A stretch of 64,000 nucleotides of DNA. Origin: Telluria mixta (GTDB taxonomy: Bacteria > Pseudomonadota > Gammaproteobacteria > Burkholderiales > Burkholderiaceae_D). Both the position numbers and the translations under genes were made by a program. Under the pieces are notes generated by a model. That model saw only the letters and a list, made by a program, of their open reading frames with translations, had not been told where the DNA came from and ran no database searches. The stretch covers positions 1,364,001-1,428,000 of the forward strand of contig NZ_CP119520.1 in the NCBI RefSeq assembly GCF_029223865.1, written 5' to 3'. Below, piece by piece: positions 17,618 through 27,500 of the stretch; position 1 is the first letter of the stretch; each line of letters starts with the position of its first letter.

Positions 17618-18208
17618 ATGAAACGGTCCCTGCTGGCGTTGTGTCCGGCCATCGCGCTGTGCGGCTGCCAGGTCATGCCGGACCTGTCCGATACGACGAA
17701 CGCGACGATGCGCTTCCGCGTCCACTACCAGGCGCCCGGCGTCGGCACGCCGATGGTGGAAGTCACGACCAACACATCCGCGCCCGCCAACCGCTGCGTC
17801 TACGTCAACGAACCGTTCGGTGTCTCCGCCAACGTGCAGGATGCCGGCGGCGTGCACTCCATCGTCATCGGCCCGTCGGGCTATCCGCTCGACCGCGTCA
17901 AGGCACGCAACAATCCGGGCGACGTCATCGCGATTCCCGGGCCTGCGGATGGCACGCCACCGAACCCCGGCCTGCTCGACGACACCCGGGTCCACGTGCT
18001 CTACAGCACGGCCAAGTCCTTCGATACCGTCACGCTGTTCGCCGTCTACGAATTCCGCAACGCGACGCGCGCGCAGATGCGCGCCACGGCACGCAACTGG
18101 GGCCCGACGACGGGCGCGTCCGAGGTCTATGACTTTTACGTGGAAAAGGCGCAGCCTTCCGATCCGTCCCGCCAACCCGGGATGCCCTGCGCCGTGGGCA
18201 ACGGCTGA
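17618..18208 (+). CDS. Putative lipoprotein
   Basis: A 196-residue protein starting at MKRSLLALCPAIALCGCQV, with a GGAGG ribosome site 7 bases upstream. ALCGC is a lipobox, so C17 would be lipidated. The mature part is beta-rich (TMRFRVHYQAPGVGTPMVEV, then PFGVSANVQDAGGVHSIVIG) and ends with a Pro-rich tail. It looks like a small Ig-like envelope protein. No family is recognised. Nine bases separate it from the GST gene, so the two may share a transcript. Confidence 0.65.
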   Translation: MKRSLLALCPAIALCGCQVMPDLSDTTNATMRFRVHYQAPGVGTPMVEVTTNTSAPANRCVYVNEPFGVSANVQDAGGVHSIVIGPSGYPLDRVKARNNPGDVIAIPGPADGTPPNPGLLDDTRVHVLYSTAKSFDTVTLFAVYEFRNATRAQMRATARNWGPTTGASEVYDFYVEKAQPSDPSRQPGMPCAVGNG

Positions 18209-18216
18209 GAACTCCC

Positions 18217-18876
18217 ATGACGCTCGCGCTCTACGGACATCCCTTCTCCTCGTACACGCAGAAAGTGCTCGTCGCGCTGTACGAGAACGACACGCCTTTC
18301 GAGTTCCGCTGCCTCGGGCCGGACACGCCGCAGCACGCGGCGCAATGGCTGCAGCGCTGGCCGCTGCGCAAGTTCCCGCTGCTCGTCGACGGCGAGCGCA
18401 ACGTCGTCGAGACGAGCATCATCATCGAATACCTGCACCTGACGCATCCGGGGCCCGTACGCCTGCTGCCGGACGATCCGCTCGCGGCGCTGGACGTCCG
18501 TTTCATGGACCGCTTCTTCGACCTGCACGTGATGAACCTGGTCCAGCACGCGGTGAACGGTGCGCTCACGGGCGATGCAGGCAAGCGCGCGGACGCCGTC
18601 GCGACGGCGACGGAAAAACTGGAACTCGCCTACGGCTGGCTGGAAGGCTGCCTGGCCGGGCGCACGTGGACAGCGGGCGACACGTTCTCGCTGGCGGATT
18701 GCGCCGCCGCGCCCGCGCTGTTCTACGCGGACTGGACGCATCCGATCGCGGAACGCTACCCAACCCTGCGCGCCTACCGCGCGCGCCTGCTGGCGCGGCC
18801 GTCGTTCGCCCGCGCGGTGGACGAGGCGCGGTCGTACCGCCCGCTATTCCCGCTGGGCGCGCCCGACCGCGACTGA
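18217..18876 (+). CDS. Glutathione S-transferase family protein
   Basis: A 219-residue GST. The thioredoxin-like N-terminal domain (1-80) has LYGHPFSSYTQKVLVALYEN, the cis-Pro in RKFPLLVDGE and the glutathione-binding turn VVETSIIIEYL. The all-helical C-terminal domain has the N-capping motif WTAGDTFSLADCAAAPALFY. The activating residue is probably a Ser near position 10-11 (beta/theta-like). The substrate is unknown. It follows a putative lipoprotein gene and converges with the MBL hydrolase gene. Confidence 0.88.
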   Translation: MTLALYGHPFSSYTQKVLVALYENDTPFEFRCLGPDTPQHAAQWLQRWPLRKFPLLVDGERNVVETSIIIEYLHLTHPGPVRLLPDDPLAALDVRFMDRFFDLHVMNLVQHAVNGALTGDAGKRADAVATATEKLELAYGWLEGCLAGRTWTAGDTFSLADCAAAPALFYADWTHPIAERYPTLRAYRARLLARPSFARAVDEARSYRPLFPLGAPDRD

Positions 18877-18885
18877 GCGCAGGCG

Positions 18886-19806
18886 TCAGTAATCCCAGAA
18901 CACCGGCACGTAACGGTACGCGTCGCCATCCGCCATCACCCGTCCGATGGACGGGAACGGCAGGTGCGCCGCGACCAGCAGTCCGCCGTCGTCGATCAGC
19001 TCGCGGAACAGACGGTCGCGCACCTTGGCCGCTTCTTCGGGATCGTGTTCGAAACCGTTCTGCCAGCCGGGATGTTCGAAGTTGACGGGGAAGACGGCAT
19101 CGCCGGCGAACATCAATCGCTTGCCGCCGGACGCCAGGTCGACCACGCAGTGGCCGGGCGTGTGGCCGCCCGTCAGACGGGCCACCACGCCGGGCGCGAC
19201 TTCGCGGCGCTCCTCGAAGACCTGCAGCCGGTCGCGGTATTCGGCGAGGAAGCGCGCGGCGGTCGAGCGCAGCACGGGCGGCACCGCTTCCGGCATGACC
19301 GTCAGCGAGAAATCGGGCGACGCCCAGAACTTCACTTCGGCGTCGGTCACGTGGATGCGCACGTCCGGACGCAGTCTCTCCTTCACGCCGGGCGCCAGCA
19401 GCCCGCCCACGTGGTCCATGTGCATGTGGGTGATCACGATGTCCGTCACGGATGCCAGATCGATGCCGATGGCCTCCAGCCGCGCCGGGAACTGGCCGGC
19501 GCGCGGGAAGCCCGGAAACTGCGTGCCGACCCCGGCGTCGACGAGGATGGTCTGGTCGCCGCTGCGCACGACGAGCACGTTCAGCGGCCAGTCGAATTTA
19601 TCCGGCGGCAGGAACATGTGATCCAGCCAGCCTGCCAGCTCGGCCGGATCGGCATTCGTGGCCATCGTCACGGCGGGCAGCGGCAGCACGCCGTCGCTGA
19701 CCACCATCACGTCGATGTCGCCGACCTTCAGCGCGTAACGGGACGGCACCAGTTCTTCGGGCCCGTGGCTGGCGGGGCGCAATGGCGTATCTACGGTAAG
19801 CATCAT
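18886..19806 (-). CDS. MBL-fold metallo-hydrolase
   Basis: A 306-residue hydrolase started at MMLTVDTPLRPASHGPE; the CAGGAGACC just upstream supports this start over an ATG 105 bp further out. The metal-binding motif is VITHMHMDHVGG, with further ligands in GGHTPGHC, FAGDAVFP and AAHLPFPSIG, as in two-metal MBL enzymes. An N-terminal segment (ALKVGDIDVMVVSDG) and the overall layout resemble AHL-lactonase-like or aryl-sulfatase-like MBL proteins, but the substrate cannot be assigned. It lies 109 bp downstream of a LysR gene on the same strand. There is no signal peptide. Confidence 0.86.
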   Translation of the reverse strand: MMLTVDTPLRPASHGPEELVPSRYALKVGDIDVMVVSDGVLPLPAVTMATNADPAELAGWLDHMFLPPDKFDWPLNVLVVRSGDQTILVDAGVGTQFPGFPRAGQFPARLEAIGIDLASVTDIVITHMHMDHVGGLLAPGVKERLRPDVRIHVTDAEVKFWASPDFSLTVMPEAVPPVLRSTAARFLAEYRDRLQVFEERREVAPGVVARLTGGHTPGHCVVDLASGGKRLMFAGDAVFPVNFEHPGWQNGFEHDPEEAAKVRDRLFRELIDDGGLLVAAHLPFPSIGRVMADGDAYRYVPVFWDY

Positions 19807-19914
19807 GGTCTCCTGAAAGAGGCCCGGGGGTCGGGCATGGATGCATCGTAGAGAGGAAGACCGCGTGCCAGAAGCCACGCGCGCGGGCGCACCGTGTTGC
19901 CCGCAACGCACCAG

Positions 19915-20817
19915 TCACGCGTGATGCCGGCAGATCTCCGTGCAGAAATCGAGGAAGGCTTCGACGGCCGCCGGCGGCAGGCGCCGCGACGGCCGGATCG
20001 CGTACAGGGGAAATCGCTCGTCCGGCCAGTCGGGGAACAGGTCGACGAGGGCGCCGCCCGTGATCAGGGATTCGAAGCCCAGCGCCAGCATCTGCGCGAC
20101 GCCCGCCCCGGCCACGCACGCGCGCACGAGCGCATCGCCGTCCGTCAGCGTCAGCCGGCCGCGCGTCTCGACGACGAGCACCTCTTTCCCGCGGTGGAAC
20201 TCCCAATCGAACACGCGCCCGTCCTGCGGGTTGATGTACTGGAGGCACTCATGTTTCGCCAGGTCCTGCGGCACCTTCGGCCGGCCGTGGCGCTTCAGGT
20301 AGGCGGGTGCCGCCACCGTCAGCACGCGGGTGTTCAGCAGCAGCCGCGACGACATGCTCGATGCCGGCTGCGGTCCGAAGCGCACCGCGACGTCGACGCC
20401 TTCCGCCACCAGGTCGGCCGCATCCGGTACCGGCACCATCCTGATTTCCAGCTCCGGATAGCGCGCGAGGAATTCGGGCAGCCGCGGCGCCAGCACGTAG
20501 CGCACGAACAGCGGATTCAGGCTGACGCGCAGCACGCCGCGCACCTGTGCCGCAGCGCCCGCGACCGCGTCCGCCGCTTCCTCGATGCCCGACAGGTGCG
20601 GCGCCGCCAGTTCGTACAGGCGCGTACCCTCGCCTGTCAGGCGCAGCGCGCGCGTCGTCCGTTCCAGCAGCCGCACGCCGATCTTCGCTTCCAGCCGCGC
20701 CACCGAGCGGCTCACGCCCGAAGCCGACAACCCCAGCACCTCCGCCGCGCGCGTAAAACTGCCCGTCTCGACGACGGCCGCCAGCACGCTCATCTCCGCC
20801 AGCAATCTCCCGTCCAT
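19915..20817 (-). CDS. LysR-family transcriptional regulator
   Basis: A 300-residue LysR regulator. The N-terminal winged helix-turn-helix (residues 5-65) contains VVETGSFTRAAEVLGLSASG and SRSVARLEAKIGVRLLERTT. The rest is the LysR substrate-binding domain (about 90-295). It is of the CrgA/DmlR-like subgroup judging by the LPEFLARYPELEIRMVPVP segment. It is divergent from the amidohydrolase-MFS-SDR genes at 20941, with a 123-bp AT-richer gap where LysR sites would be expected, and sits upstream of the MBL hydrolase. It probably controls one or both; the ligand is unknown. Confidence 0.92.
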   Translation of the reverse strand: MDGRLLAEMSVLAAVVETGSFTRAAEVLGLSASGVSRSVARLEAKIGVRLLERTTRALRLTGEGTRLYELAAPHLSGIEEAADAVAGAAAQVRGVLRVSLNPLFVRYVLAPRLPEFLARYPELEIRMVPVPDAADLVAEGVDVAVRFGPQPASSMSSRLLLNTRVLTVAAPAYLKRHGRPKVPQDLAKHECLQYINPQDGRVFDWEFHRGKEVLVVETRGRLTLTDGDALVRACVAGAGVAQMLALGFESLITGGALVDLFPDWPDERFPLYAIRPSRRLPPAAVEAFLDFCTEICRHHA

Positions 20818-20940
20818 GGGTCACCTTTGAATTTTGTCACAAATGATTTGCATGCCACCATCTTAATCAAAAGTGGGCACTCCCCTATCTTGTCGTGGAC
20901 GCCGCGCCATCCCGGTCGCGGCCCAACCAGGGAGACCGAC

Positions 20941-22248
20941 ATGACCCGCCCCATCCTCTTCAAGAACGGCACCATCGTGACGATGGACGCCGCCGTCCCC
21001 GACCTCGCGACCGGCGACGTGCTCGTCGAAGGCGACCGCATCGCCGCCATCGCGCCCTCGCTGCCGGCCGGGGACGCCGAGATCATCGACGCCACCGGCT
21101 GCATCGTGCTGCCCGGCCTCGTCGACGCGCACCACCACGCGTGGCTGGGCGCCCTGCGCCGGCTGATGCCCGACGTGGACGACCTGTTCGCCTACATCGG
21201 CGTCGTCGCCGAGACGCTGGGCAAGCACTACCGTCCGCGCGACATGTATCTGTCCACGCACCTGACGGCCATCGCGTCGCTCGACGCGGGCATCACGACG
21301 ATCGTCGACGCCTGCCACAGTTCGCGCAGCCCGGACCACACGGACGCCGCCCTCGACGCGCTCGCCGCAAGCGGCATCCGCGCGCTGCACATGGTCGGCC
21401 CGGCGATGGACAAGGGCGCATCGAGCGCGCACCTGCCGGGCGACCTGGAACGCCTCGCGCGCACCTGGAACGCAGATGACAGCCTCGTACGCGTGGGCCT
21501 GTTCGGCCAGTTCAATCTCGCATGGTGGCAGGCGGCGCGCCGCCTCGACATGCGCATCCTGACGGAATTCATCGGCGACCTCGCCACGCTCGGCCCCGAG
21601 TTTTCCGAACCCGGCATCCTCGGCCCGCACAACATCTTCAACCACTGCACGCGGCTGCCGGAGACGACGTGGCGTCGGCTCGCGGACGCCGGCGCCAACG
21701 TCACCGTCAACCCGCGCTCGGACGCGCTGTTCGGCTTCGACGACGACAGCTTCGCGTACCAGCGCGCCGTCGACCACGGCCTGTCTCCGGCGCTCGGCAT
21801 CGACCTCGACACCGCCTTCGGCAGCGACATGTTCGGCGAGATGCACGCCCTGTTCCACCAGCAGCGCGCCGCCATGCGCAACCGCCGTTCCCGGGGCGAG
21901 CAGGACGTGCCGGCCCCGATCACCGTGCGCGCCGTGCTGGAAGCGGCGACGGTCAACGGCGCCCGCACCGCCGGCCTGGAACGCACGATCGGCACGCTCG
22001 CGCCGGGCAAGCAGGCCAACATCATCATGGTGCGCACGAACGGCGCCGCCGTGTTCCCGCTGACGCATGCCATCGGCACCATCGTGCAGGCCGTCGAGCG
22101 GTCGGACGTGGACATGGTGATGGTCGCGGGCCGGCTGCGCAAGCGGAACGGTACCCTGCCCGGCGTCGACCTGGACCGCCTCGCCGCCGACGTCACGGCG
22201 TCGCGCGACTACCTGCTGGCCGCGGGAGGCATGCATGTCGGCCTCTGA
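20941..22248 (+). CDS. Amidohydrolase-family protein (cytosine deaminase/chlorohydrolase-like)
   Basis: A 435-residue enzyme starting at MTRPILFKNGTIVTMDA with GGGAGA upstream. It has the amidohydrolase layout: an N-terminal beta sandwich, then a TIM barrel with the metal motif DAHHHAW near residue 60, and a His region GPHNIFNHCTRLP. The region where the late metal Asp is expected reads GIDLDTAFGSDM, and a C-terminal GRTAGLERTIGTLAPGKQAN-like segment (here ARTAGLERTIG) closes the sandwich. The family hydrolyses C-N or C-Cl bonds of heterocycles; the substrate is unknown. It overlaps the MFS start by 14 bases, so uptake and hydrolysis of one compound are probably coupled. Confidence 0.88.
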   Translation: MTRPILFKNGTIVTMDAAVPDLATGDVLVEGDRIAAIAPSLPAGDAEIIDATGCIVLPGLVDAHHHAWLGALRRLMPDVDDLFAYIGVVAETLGKHYRPRDMYLSTHLTAIASLDAGITTIVDACHSSRSPDHTDAALDALAASGIRALHMVGPAMDKGASSAHLPGDLERLARTWNADDSLVRVGLFGQFNLAWWQAARRLDMRILTEFIGDLATLGPEFSEPGILGPHNIFNHCTRLPETTWRRLADAGANVTVNPRSDALFGFDDDSFAYQRAVDHGLSPALGIDLDTAFGSDMFGEMHALFHQQRAAMRNRRSRGEQDVPAPITVRAVLEAATVNGARTAGLERTIGTLAPGKQANIIMVRTNGAAVFPLTHAIGTIVQAVERSDVDMVMVAGRLRKRNGTLPGVDLDRLAADVTASRDYLLAAGGMHVGL

Positions 22249-23407
22249 GACGTTGTCGATGTCATCGTCATACCGCGACCGCCCGGTGCCGGCCGTCATC
22301 GCCGCGCTGTTCTGCGGCTGCCTGGCCGTCGGCCTGCCGCTGCCTGTCGTGCCCTTGTTCATCCACGACAGTCTCGGCTTCGGCAGCGCCGTCGTCGGGC
22401 TGGCCATCGGCATCCAGTTTCTCGCGACCGTGGTCACGCGGGGTTACGCCGGCCGCGTCGCCGACGTGCACGGCGGCCGCCGCGCCGCGCTGCAGGGCGC
22501 GCTATGGTGGGCGCTCGGCGGGCTGCTGTACCTGGTCGCGACCTTGCCCGGGCTGTCTGCCGGCGCCAGCCTGGCGATCCTCGTCGCGGGCCGCCTGGCC
22601 GCGGGGTTCGGCGAAAGCCAGTTCGTCACGGGCTGCGTGGCGTGGTCGATCGCATCGGTCGGGCCGCAGTGCGCCGGCATGTCGATGTCGTGGACGGGGA
22701 TCGCCATCTTCGCCGCGCTGGCCGTTGGCGCACCGGCCGGCATGGCACTGTTCACGCGCTCCGGTGCGGGCGCCACGATGCTCGCCTGCGTGCTGTCTCC
22801 GCTGCTGGGTGGCGCCATCGCACTCGGTGCGCGGCCGTACGCAATGGCGGCCGGGCCTCGGCTGCCGTTCCACCGCGTGCTGGGCCAGATCTGGCGCGAG
22901 GGCGCGGGCCTGATGCTGTCCGGTGCCGGCATCGCGGGCCTGACGGCATTCGCCTCGCTGTACTTCGCGCTGCGCGGCTGGGGGCACGCGGGGCTCGTGA
23001 TGACCGCGTTTGGCACCGGCTTCATCGCCGTGCGCCTCGTCCTCGGCCACCTGCCGGACCGCGTGGGCGGCTACCGCGTGGCCCTGTGGTCGCTCGCCGT
23101 CGAAGCCGTCGGCCAGGTCATGCTGTGGCAGGCGCCGACCGAAGCGGCGGCATTGGCGGGCGCACTCGTCACGGGCCTGGGCTGCGCGCTCGTGTTCCCG
23201 GCCCTCGGCGTGGAAGCGCTGAAGCGCGTGCCGCCGGCCAACCGCGGCAGCGCGATGGGCGCGTTCGTCGCGTTCCTCGACATTGCCTACGGCCTCGCCG
23301 GCCCGGCCGCCGGCATCGTGGCGGGCCGCTTCGGCTATGGGGCCGTCTACCTGCTCGGCGCCGCCTGCGCGCTGGCCGGCGCCGTCCTCGTGCGACGCCT
23401 CGCGTGA
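22235..23407 (+). CDS. MFS transporter (YfcJ/YhhS-like)
   Basis: A 390-residue inner-membrane protein with 12 predicted helices. The MFS signature between helices 2 and 3 reads GYAGRVADVHGGRRAALQGA. Helix 1 is IAALFCGCLAVGLPLPVVPL. The layout and N-terminal motif are those of the YfcJ/YhhS arabinose-efflux-like branch, but the substrate is not predictable. The start at 22235 (MSASETLS) overlaps the amidohydrolase stop; a second ATG (MSSSYRDRP) lies 8 codons in. It belongs to the LysR-divergent operon with the amidohydrolase and SDR genes. Confidence 0.88.
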   Translation: MSASETLSMSSSYRDRPVPAVIAALFCGCLAVGLPLPVVPLFIHDSLGFGSAVVGLAIGIQFLATVVTRGYAGRVADVHGGRRAALQGALWWALGGLLYLVATLPGLSAGASLAILVAGRLAAGFGESQFVTGCVAWSIASVGPQCAGMSMSWTGIAIFAALAVGAPAGMALFTRSGAGATMLACVLSPLLGGAIALGARPYAMAAGPRLPFHRVLGQIWREGAGLMLSGAGIAGLTAFASLYFALRGWGHAGLVMTAFGTGFIAVRLVLGHLPDRVGGYRVALWSLAVEAVGQVMLWQAPTEAAALAGALVTGLGCALVFPALGVEALKRVPPANRGSAMGAFVAFLDIAYGLAGPAAGIVAGRFGYGAVYLLGAACALAGAVLVRRLA

Positions 23408-23443
23408 GCACGACCTACACTCGATATTCGAAAGGAGAAACAC

Positions 23444-24214
23444 ATGGCACGCATCTTCATTTCCGGCTCGTCCACGGGCCTCGGCCTGATGGCCGGCGAA
23501 CTGCTGGCCGCGCAAGGCCACCGCGTCGTCCTGCACGCCCGCGATGGCGCGCGCGCCGCGCAGGCGCGTGCAGCATTACCACAGGCCGAAGCGGTCGTCG
23601 AAGGCGACCTCGAGACGGTCGCCGGCATGCGCACCGTCGCGGCGCGCGTCAACGACCTCGGGCAGGTCGACGCCGTCATCCACAACGCCGCCGTCGGCTA
23701 CCGCGAAGACCACCACCTGACGGCGGACGGCCTGCCGCACGTCTTCGCCGTCAACACGCTGTCGGCCTACGTGCTGACGGCGCTGATCGACAAGCCGGCA
23801 CGGCTCGTCTACCTGAGCTCCGGCATGCATCACCACGCAGACGCCCACCTGGACGACATCCTGTGGCAGAAACGCCGCTGGAACGGATCGAACGCGTACG
23901 CGGAGAGCAAGCTGCACGACGCGATGCTGGCCTTCGCCATCGCGCGCCGCTGGCCTGGTGTGCTGTCCAACGCGCTCGAACCCGGTTGGGTGCCCACGCG
24001 CATGGGCGGCCCGGGCGCGCCGGACGACATGGACCAGGCGCACCGCACGCAAGCGTGGCTCGCGGTGAGCGACGATCCGGCGGCACGGGTGACGGGCCGC
24101 TACTTCTACCACCTGAAGCCGATGAGGCCGAACCCGCAGGTGCAGGATGCGGCGCTGCAGGACCGGCTCATCGCGATCTGCGTAGCGTGTTCGGGCATTG
24201 TCCTGCCGGACTGA
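23444..24214 (+). CDS. SDR-family oxidoreductase
   Basis: A 256-residue short-chain dehydrogenase. The Rossmann motif is ISGSSTGLGLMAGEL (residues 6-20), the NAA motif is VIHNAAVGYRED, and the catalytic residues are Ser in LVYLSSGMHHHAD and the YAESK motif (Y and K separated by three). It would reduce or oxidise an alcohol or carbonyl with NAD(P). A strong ribosome site (AAAGGAGAAACAC) precedes the ATG, 36 bp after the MFS stop, so it is probably third in the LysR-linked operon. A weak hairpin at 24258 may end the transcript. Confidence 0.9.
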   Translation: MARIFISGSSTGLGLMAGELLAAQGHRVVLHARDGARAAQARAALPQAEAVVEGDLETVAGMRTVAARVNDLGQVDAVIHNAAVGYREDHHLTADGLPHVFAVNTLSAYVLTALIDKPARLVYLSSGMHHHADAHLDDILWQKRRWNGSNAYAESKLHDAMLAFAIARRWPGVLSNALEPGWVPTRMGGPGAPDDMDQAHRTQAWLAVSDDPAARVTGRYFYHLKPMRPNPQVQDAALQDRLIAICVACSGIVLPD

Positions 24215-24257
24215 CCGCTATTCAAAACAGTGTTGCATCGTTACAAATTTTGAATCG

Positions 24258-24273
24258 TTCACATTCTTGTGAA
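24258..24273 (+). terminator. Probable weak terminator after the SDR gene
   Basis: TTCACA-TTCT-TGTGAA forms a perfect 6-bp stem with a 4-base loop, followed by TTTTGG. It lies 44 bp after the SDR stop. The stem is AT-rich, so termination strength is doubtful. Confidence 0.4.
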
Positions 24274-24541
24274 TTTTGGTGATTTATTCGCTTTTAAAAA
24301 CGCGTTTCCCATTCCATTTGGAGCGACAAACACGTCCCGATTATCGAATTGACAGGTAAATTGGAATAATCAGTGAGAATGTGGCACAAATATCCGGAAA
24401 TAAAAGCTTTCCCTCTCCGGGATAAATATGAATTCCCACCGCACCCTCGCTTGCGAGAGGGTAACGGGCACAATTTCACCGTGTTAACATCCATTTATTG
24501 GGGTTGTTCATTCATTAAATAAAACAGGACAGGAAAAATTA
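24274..24541 (+). promoter_or_regulatory. AT-rich upstream region of the Calx-beta/RTX gene with competing hairpins
   Basis: This gene-free stretch before the giant surface-protein gene is far more AT-rich than the window average. GAGGG-containing bases at 24455-24462 can pair either with CCCTCTC at 24411-24417 (long-range, 7 bp) or with ACCCTC at 24443-24448 (local hairpin, 24443-24462). The two structures exclude each other, as in attenuators or riboswitches. AGGACAGGA lies 8-16 bases before the ATG. I recognise no known riboswitch consensus, and the pairing could be chance. Confidence 0.35.
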
Positions 24542-27500
24542 ATGGCGATGTTTATCACCAGCCGTGACATCACGGTCAGCGAAGCGGATGGCTATGCGGA
24601 TTTCGTGGTCAAACTGAATGCGCCGAGTACCTTGCAGGTCAGCGTGAACTATCGTATCGACGGCATTACCGCAGGATATTCGGATTACACTTATTCCAGC
24701 GGTACCCTGTCATTCGCGCCGGGCGTGACCACGCAAACCCTGCGCGTCGCATTGGCCAATGACGTCAACGTCGAAACACCGGAAAGCCTTGCCCTGAACC
24801 TGTCCTCGCCGGTCAATGCCGTCCTTGGCGATAACCAGGCCATCGCCACTATCATCGACAACGATACGGCGGCGAGTACGACCAGCAAGGCCAACATTTC
24901 CGTACTCGACGTGGTGGTCGATGAAAAAGCCGGCAGCGCGACCTTCGACATCGTGCTCGACAAGGCCGCATCGAGCAGTTTCACGGTGGGCTACAGTACC
25001 GCCGACGGCAACGCAACGGCCGGTGCCGATTACACGACTGCCAGCGGCACCGTCACCTTCGCCGCCGGCCAGACGGTCAAGCACGTGACCGTCAATATCG
25101 CGGACGATGCCGCGATCGAACCGAACGAAGTCTTCCACCTGAACCTGGGCGCCATCGCGGGCAACGCCGCCGGCGTGGTGCAGCTCGGCGACGGCATGGG
25201 ATCCGCCCTGATCGGCCGCAGCGACCAGGCGGCCCTCGCCAAACCGTCCATCAGCGCCTCGGACATCATGGTCGGCGAAGCGGACAACTACGTCGAGTTC
25301 GTGGTGAAGCTGGATGCCCCGGGCACGACGCCGGTCAGCGTCAACTACCGCGTCGACGATCTCACCACGGGCTATTCGGATTACGGCTACGTGAGCGGCA
25401 CGCTGTCGTTCGCACCGGGCGTGACCACCCAGACCGTGCGTGTCGCGCTGTCCAGCGACATCGGCGCCGAAACGCTGGAAAGCTTCGCGCTGAACCTCTC
25501 GTCTCCGGTCAATGCCGTGCTGGCCGATAACCAGGCCGTGGCGACAATCGTCGACAACGACACGCTCGCGGACACCGGCAGCAAGGCCAGCGTGTCCGTA
25601 CGCGACGTCGTCATCGACGAGAAAGCTGGCCTCGCGACCTTCGACATCGTGCTGGACAAGGCTGTGACAAGCAACTTCACGGTGGCCTACTCGACGGCCA
25701 ACGGCAGCGCGACGGCGGGCACCGACTACACGGCGGCCAGCGGTACCGTCAGCTTCGTCGCAGGCCAGACCGTGCAGCACGTAGCCATCGCCATCGCGGA
25801 CGACACGGCGGCCGAACAGGACGAGCTGTTCCACCTGAACCTGGGTGCCGTCACCGGCAGCGGCGCCACCATGGTGCAGATCGGCGACGGCACTGGTACC
25901 GCCCTGATCGGCCACAACGACCAGGTGGCCAGCGCGACGCCTTCGATCAGCGTGACAGACATCACGGTCGGCGAAGGGGACGGCTATGCGGAGTTCACGG
26001 TCGAGCTGAACGCGCCGGGCACGACGCAGGTCACCGTCAACTACCGCGTCGACGGCCTTACCGCGGGCTATTCGGATTACGATTTCTCCAGCGGCACGCT
26101 GTCGTTCGCGCCGGGCGTGACCACGCAGACCGTGCGCATCGCCCTGCCCGAAGACACGGGCGCCGAGACGCTGAAAAGCTTCGCGCTGAACCTGTCCTCG
26201 CCCGTCAACGCGGTGCTGGCCGATAACCAGGCCGTGGCGACGATCGTCGACAACGACACGTTCGCAGACACGGGCAGCAAGGCCAGCGTGTCCGTTCGCG
26301 ACGTCGTCGTCGACGAAAAGGCCGGCCTCGCGACCTTCGACATCGTGCTGGACAAGGCCGTGTCGAACAACTTCACGGTGGCCTATGCCACGGCCAACGG
26401 CAGCGCGGCAGCGGGCACCGACTACACGGCGGCCAGCGGCACGGTCAGCTTCGTCGCAGGCCAGGTGGTGCAGCACGTGACCGTCAACATCGCGGACGAT
26501 GCCACGCCAGAATCGGACGAAGTCTTCCAGCTGAACCTGGGGGCCATCACGGGCAACGCCGCAAGCATGGTCCAGGTCGGGGACGGCACCGGTACCGCCC
26601 TGATCGGCCACAACGACCAGACGGCCATCGCCAAGCCATCCATCACCACCTCGAACATCACCGTCAGCGAAGCGGACGGCTACGCGGAATTCGTGGTCGC
26701 GCTGAACGCGCCGGGCACGACGCAGGTCAGCGTCAACTACCGCATCGACGGCCTCACCACGGGCTACTCGGATTACAGCTTCGTGAACGGCACGCTGTCG
26801 TTCGCGCCAGGCGTGACCACGCAGACCGTGCGTGTCGCGCTGGTCAACGACACCAGCGCCGAAACGCCGAAAAGCTTCGCCCTGAACCTGTCGTCGCCGG
26901 TCAATGCCGTGCTGGCCGATAACCAGGCCGTGGCGACGATCATCGACAACGACACGTTCGCGGACACCGGCAGCAAGGCCAGCGTGTCCGTGCACGACGT
27001 CGTCATCGACGAGAAAGCCGGCCTCGCGACTTTCGACATCGTGCTGGACAAGGCCGTCTCGAACAACTTCACGGTGGCCTACTCGACAGCCAACGGCAGC
27101 GCGGCAGCGGGCACCGACTACACGGCGGCCAGCGGCACCGTCAGCTTCGTCGCAGGCCAGACGGTGCAGCACGTGACCGTCAACATCGCGGACGATGCCA
27201 CGCTCGAATCGGACGAAGTCTTCCAGCTGAACCTGGGCGCCGTCACCGGCAGCGGCGCGACCATGGCACAGATCGGCGACGGCACCGGCACCGCCCTGAT
27301 CGGCCACAACGACCAGGCGGCCGTCGCGACGCCTTCGATCAGCGTGTCGGACATCACCGTCGGCGAAGGCGACGACTACGCCGAGTTCACGGTCGAACTG
27401 AACGCGCCGGGCACGACGCAAGTCAGCGTCAACTACCGCCTCGACGGTCTCACCACGGGCTATTCGGATTACGAATTCGCCAGCGGCACGCTGTCGTTCG

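Noticed and set aside
19894..20940. A long in-frame extension upstream of the amidohydrolase start
   Set aside because: It overlaps the LysR gene on the other strand, is Arg-rich, and GGGAGA plus the family start lie at 20941.
24382..24400. Sigma-54 promoter before the Calx-beta gene
   Set aside because: TGGCAC is present, but the -12 element reads TCCGG instead of TTGC at the right distance.
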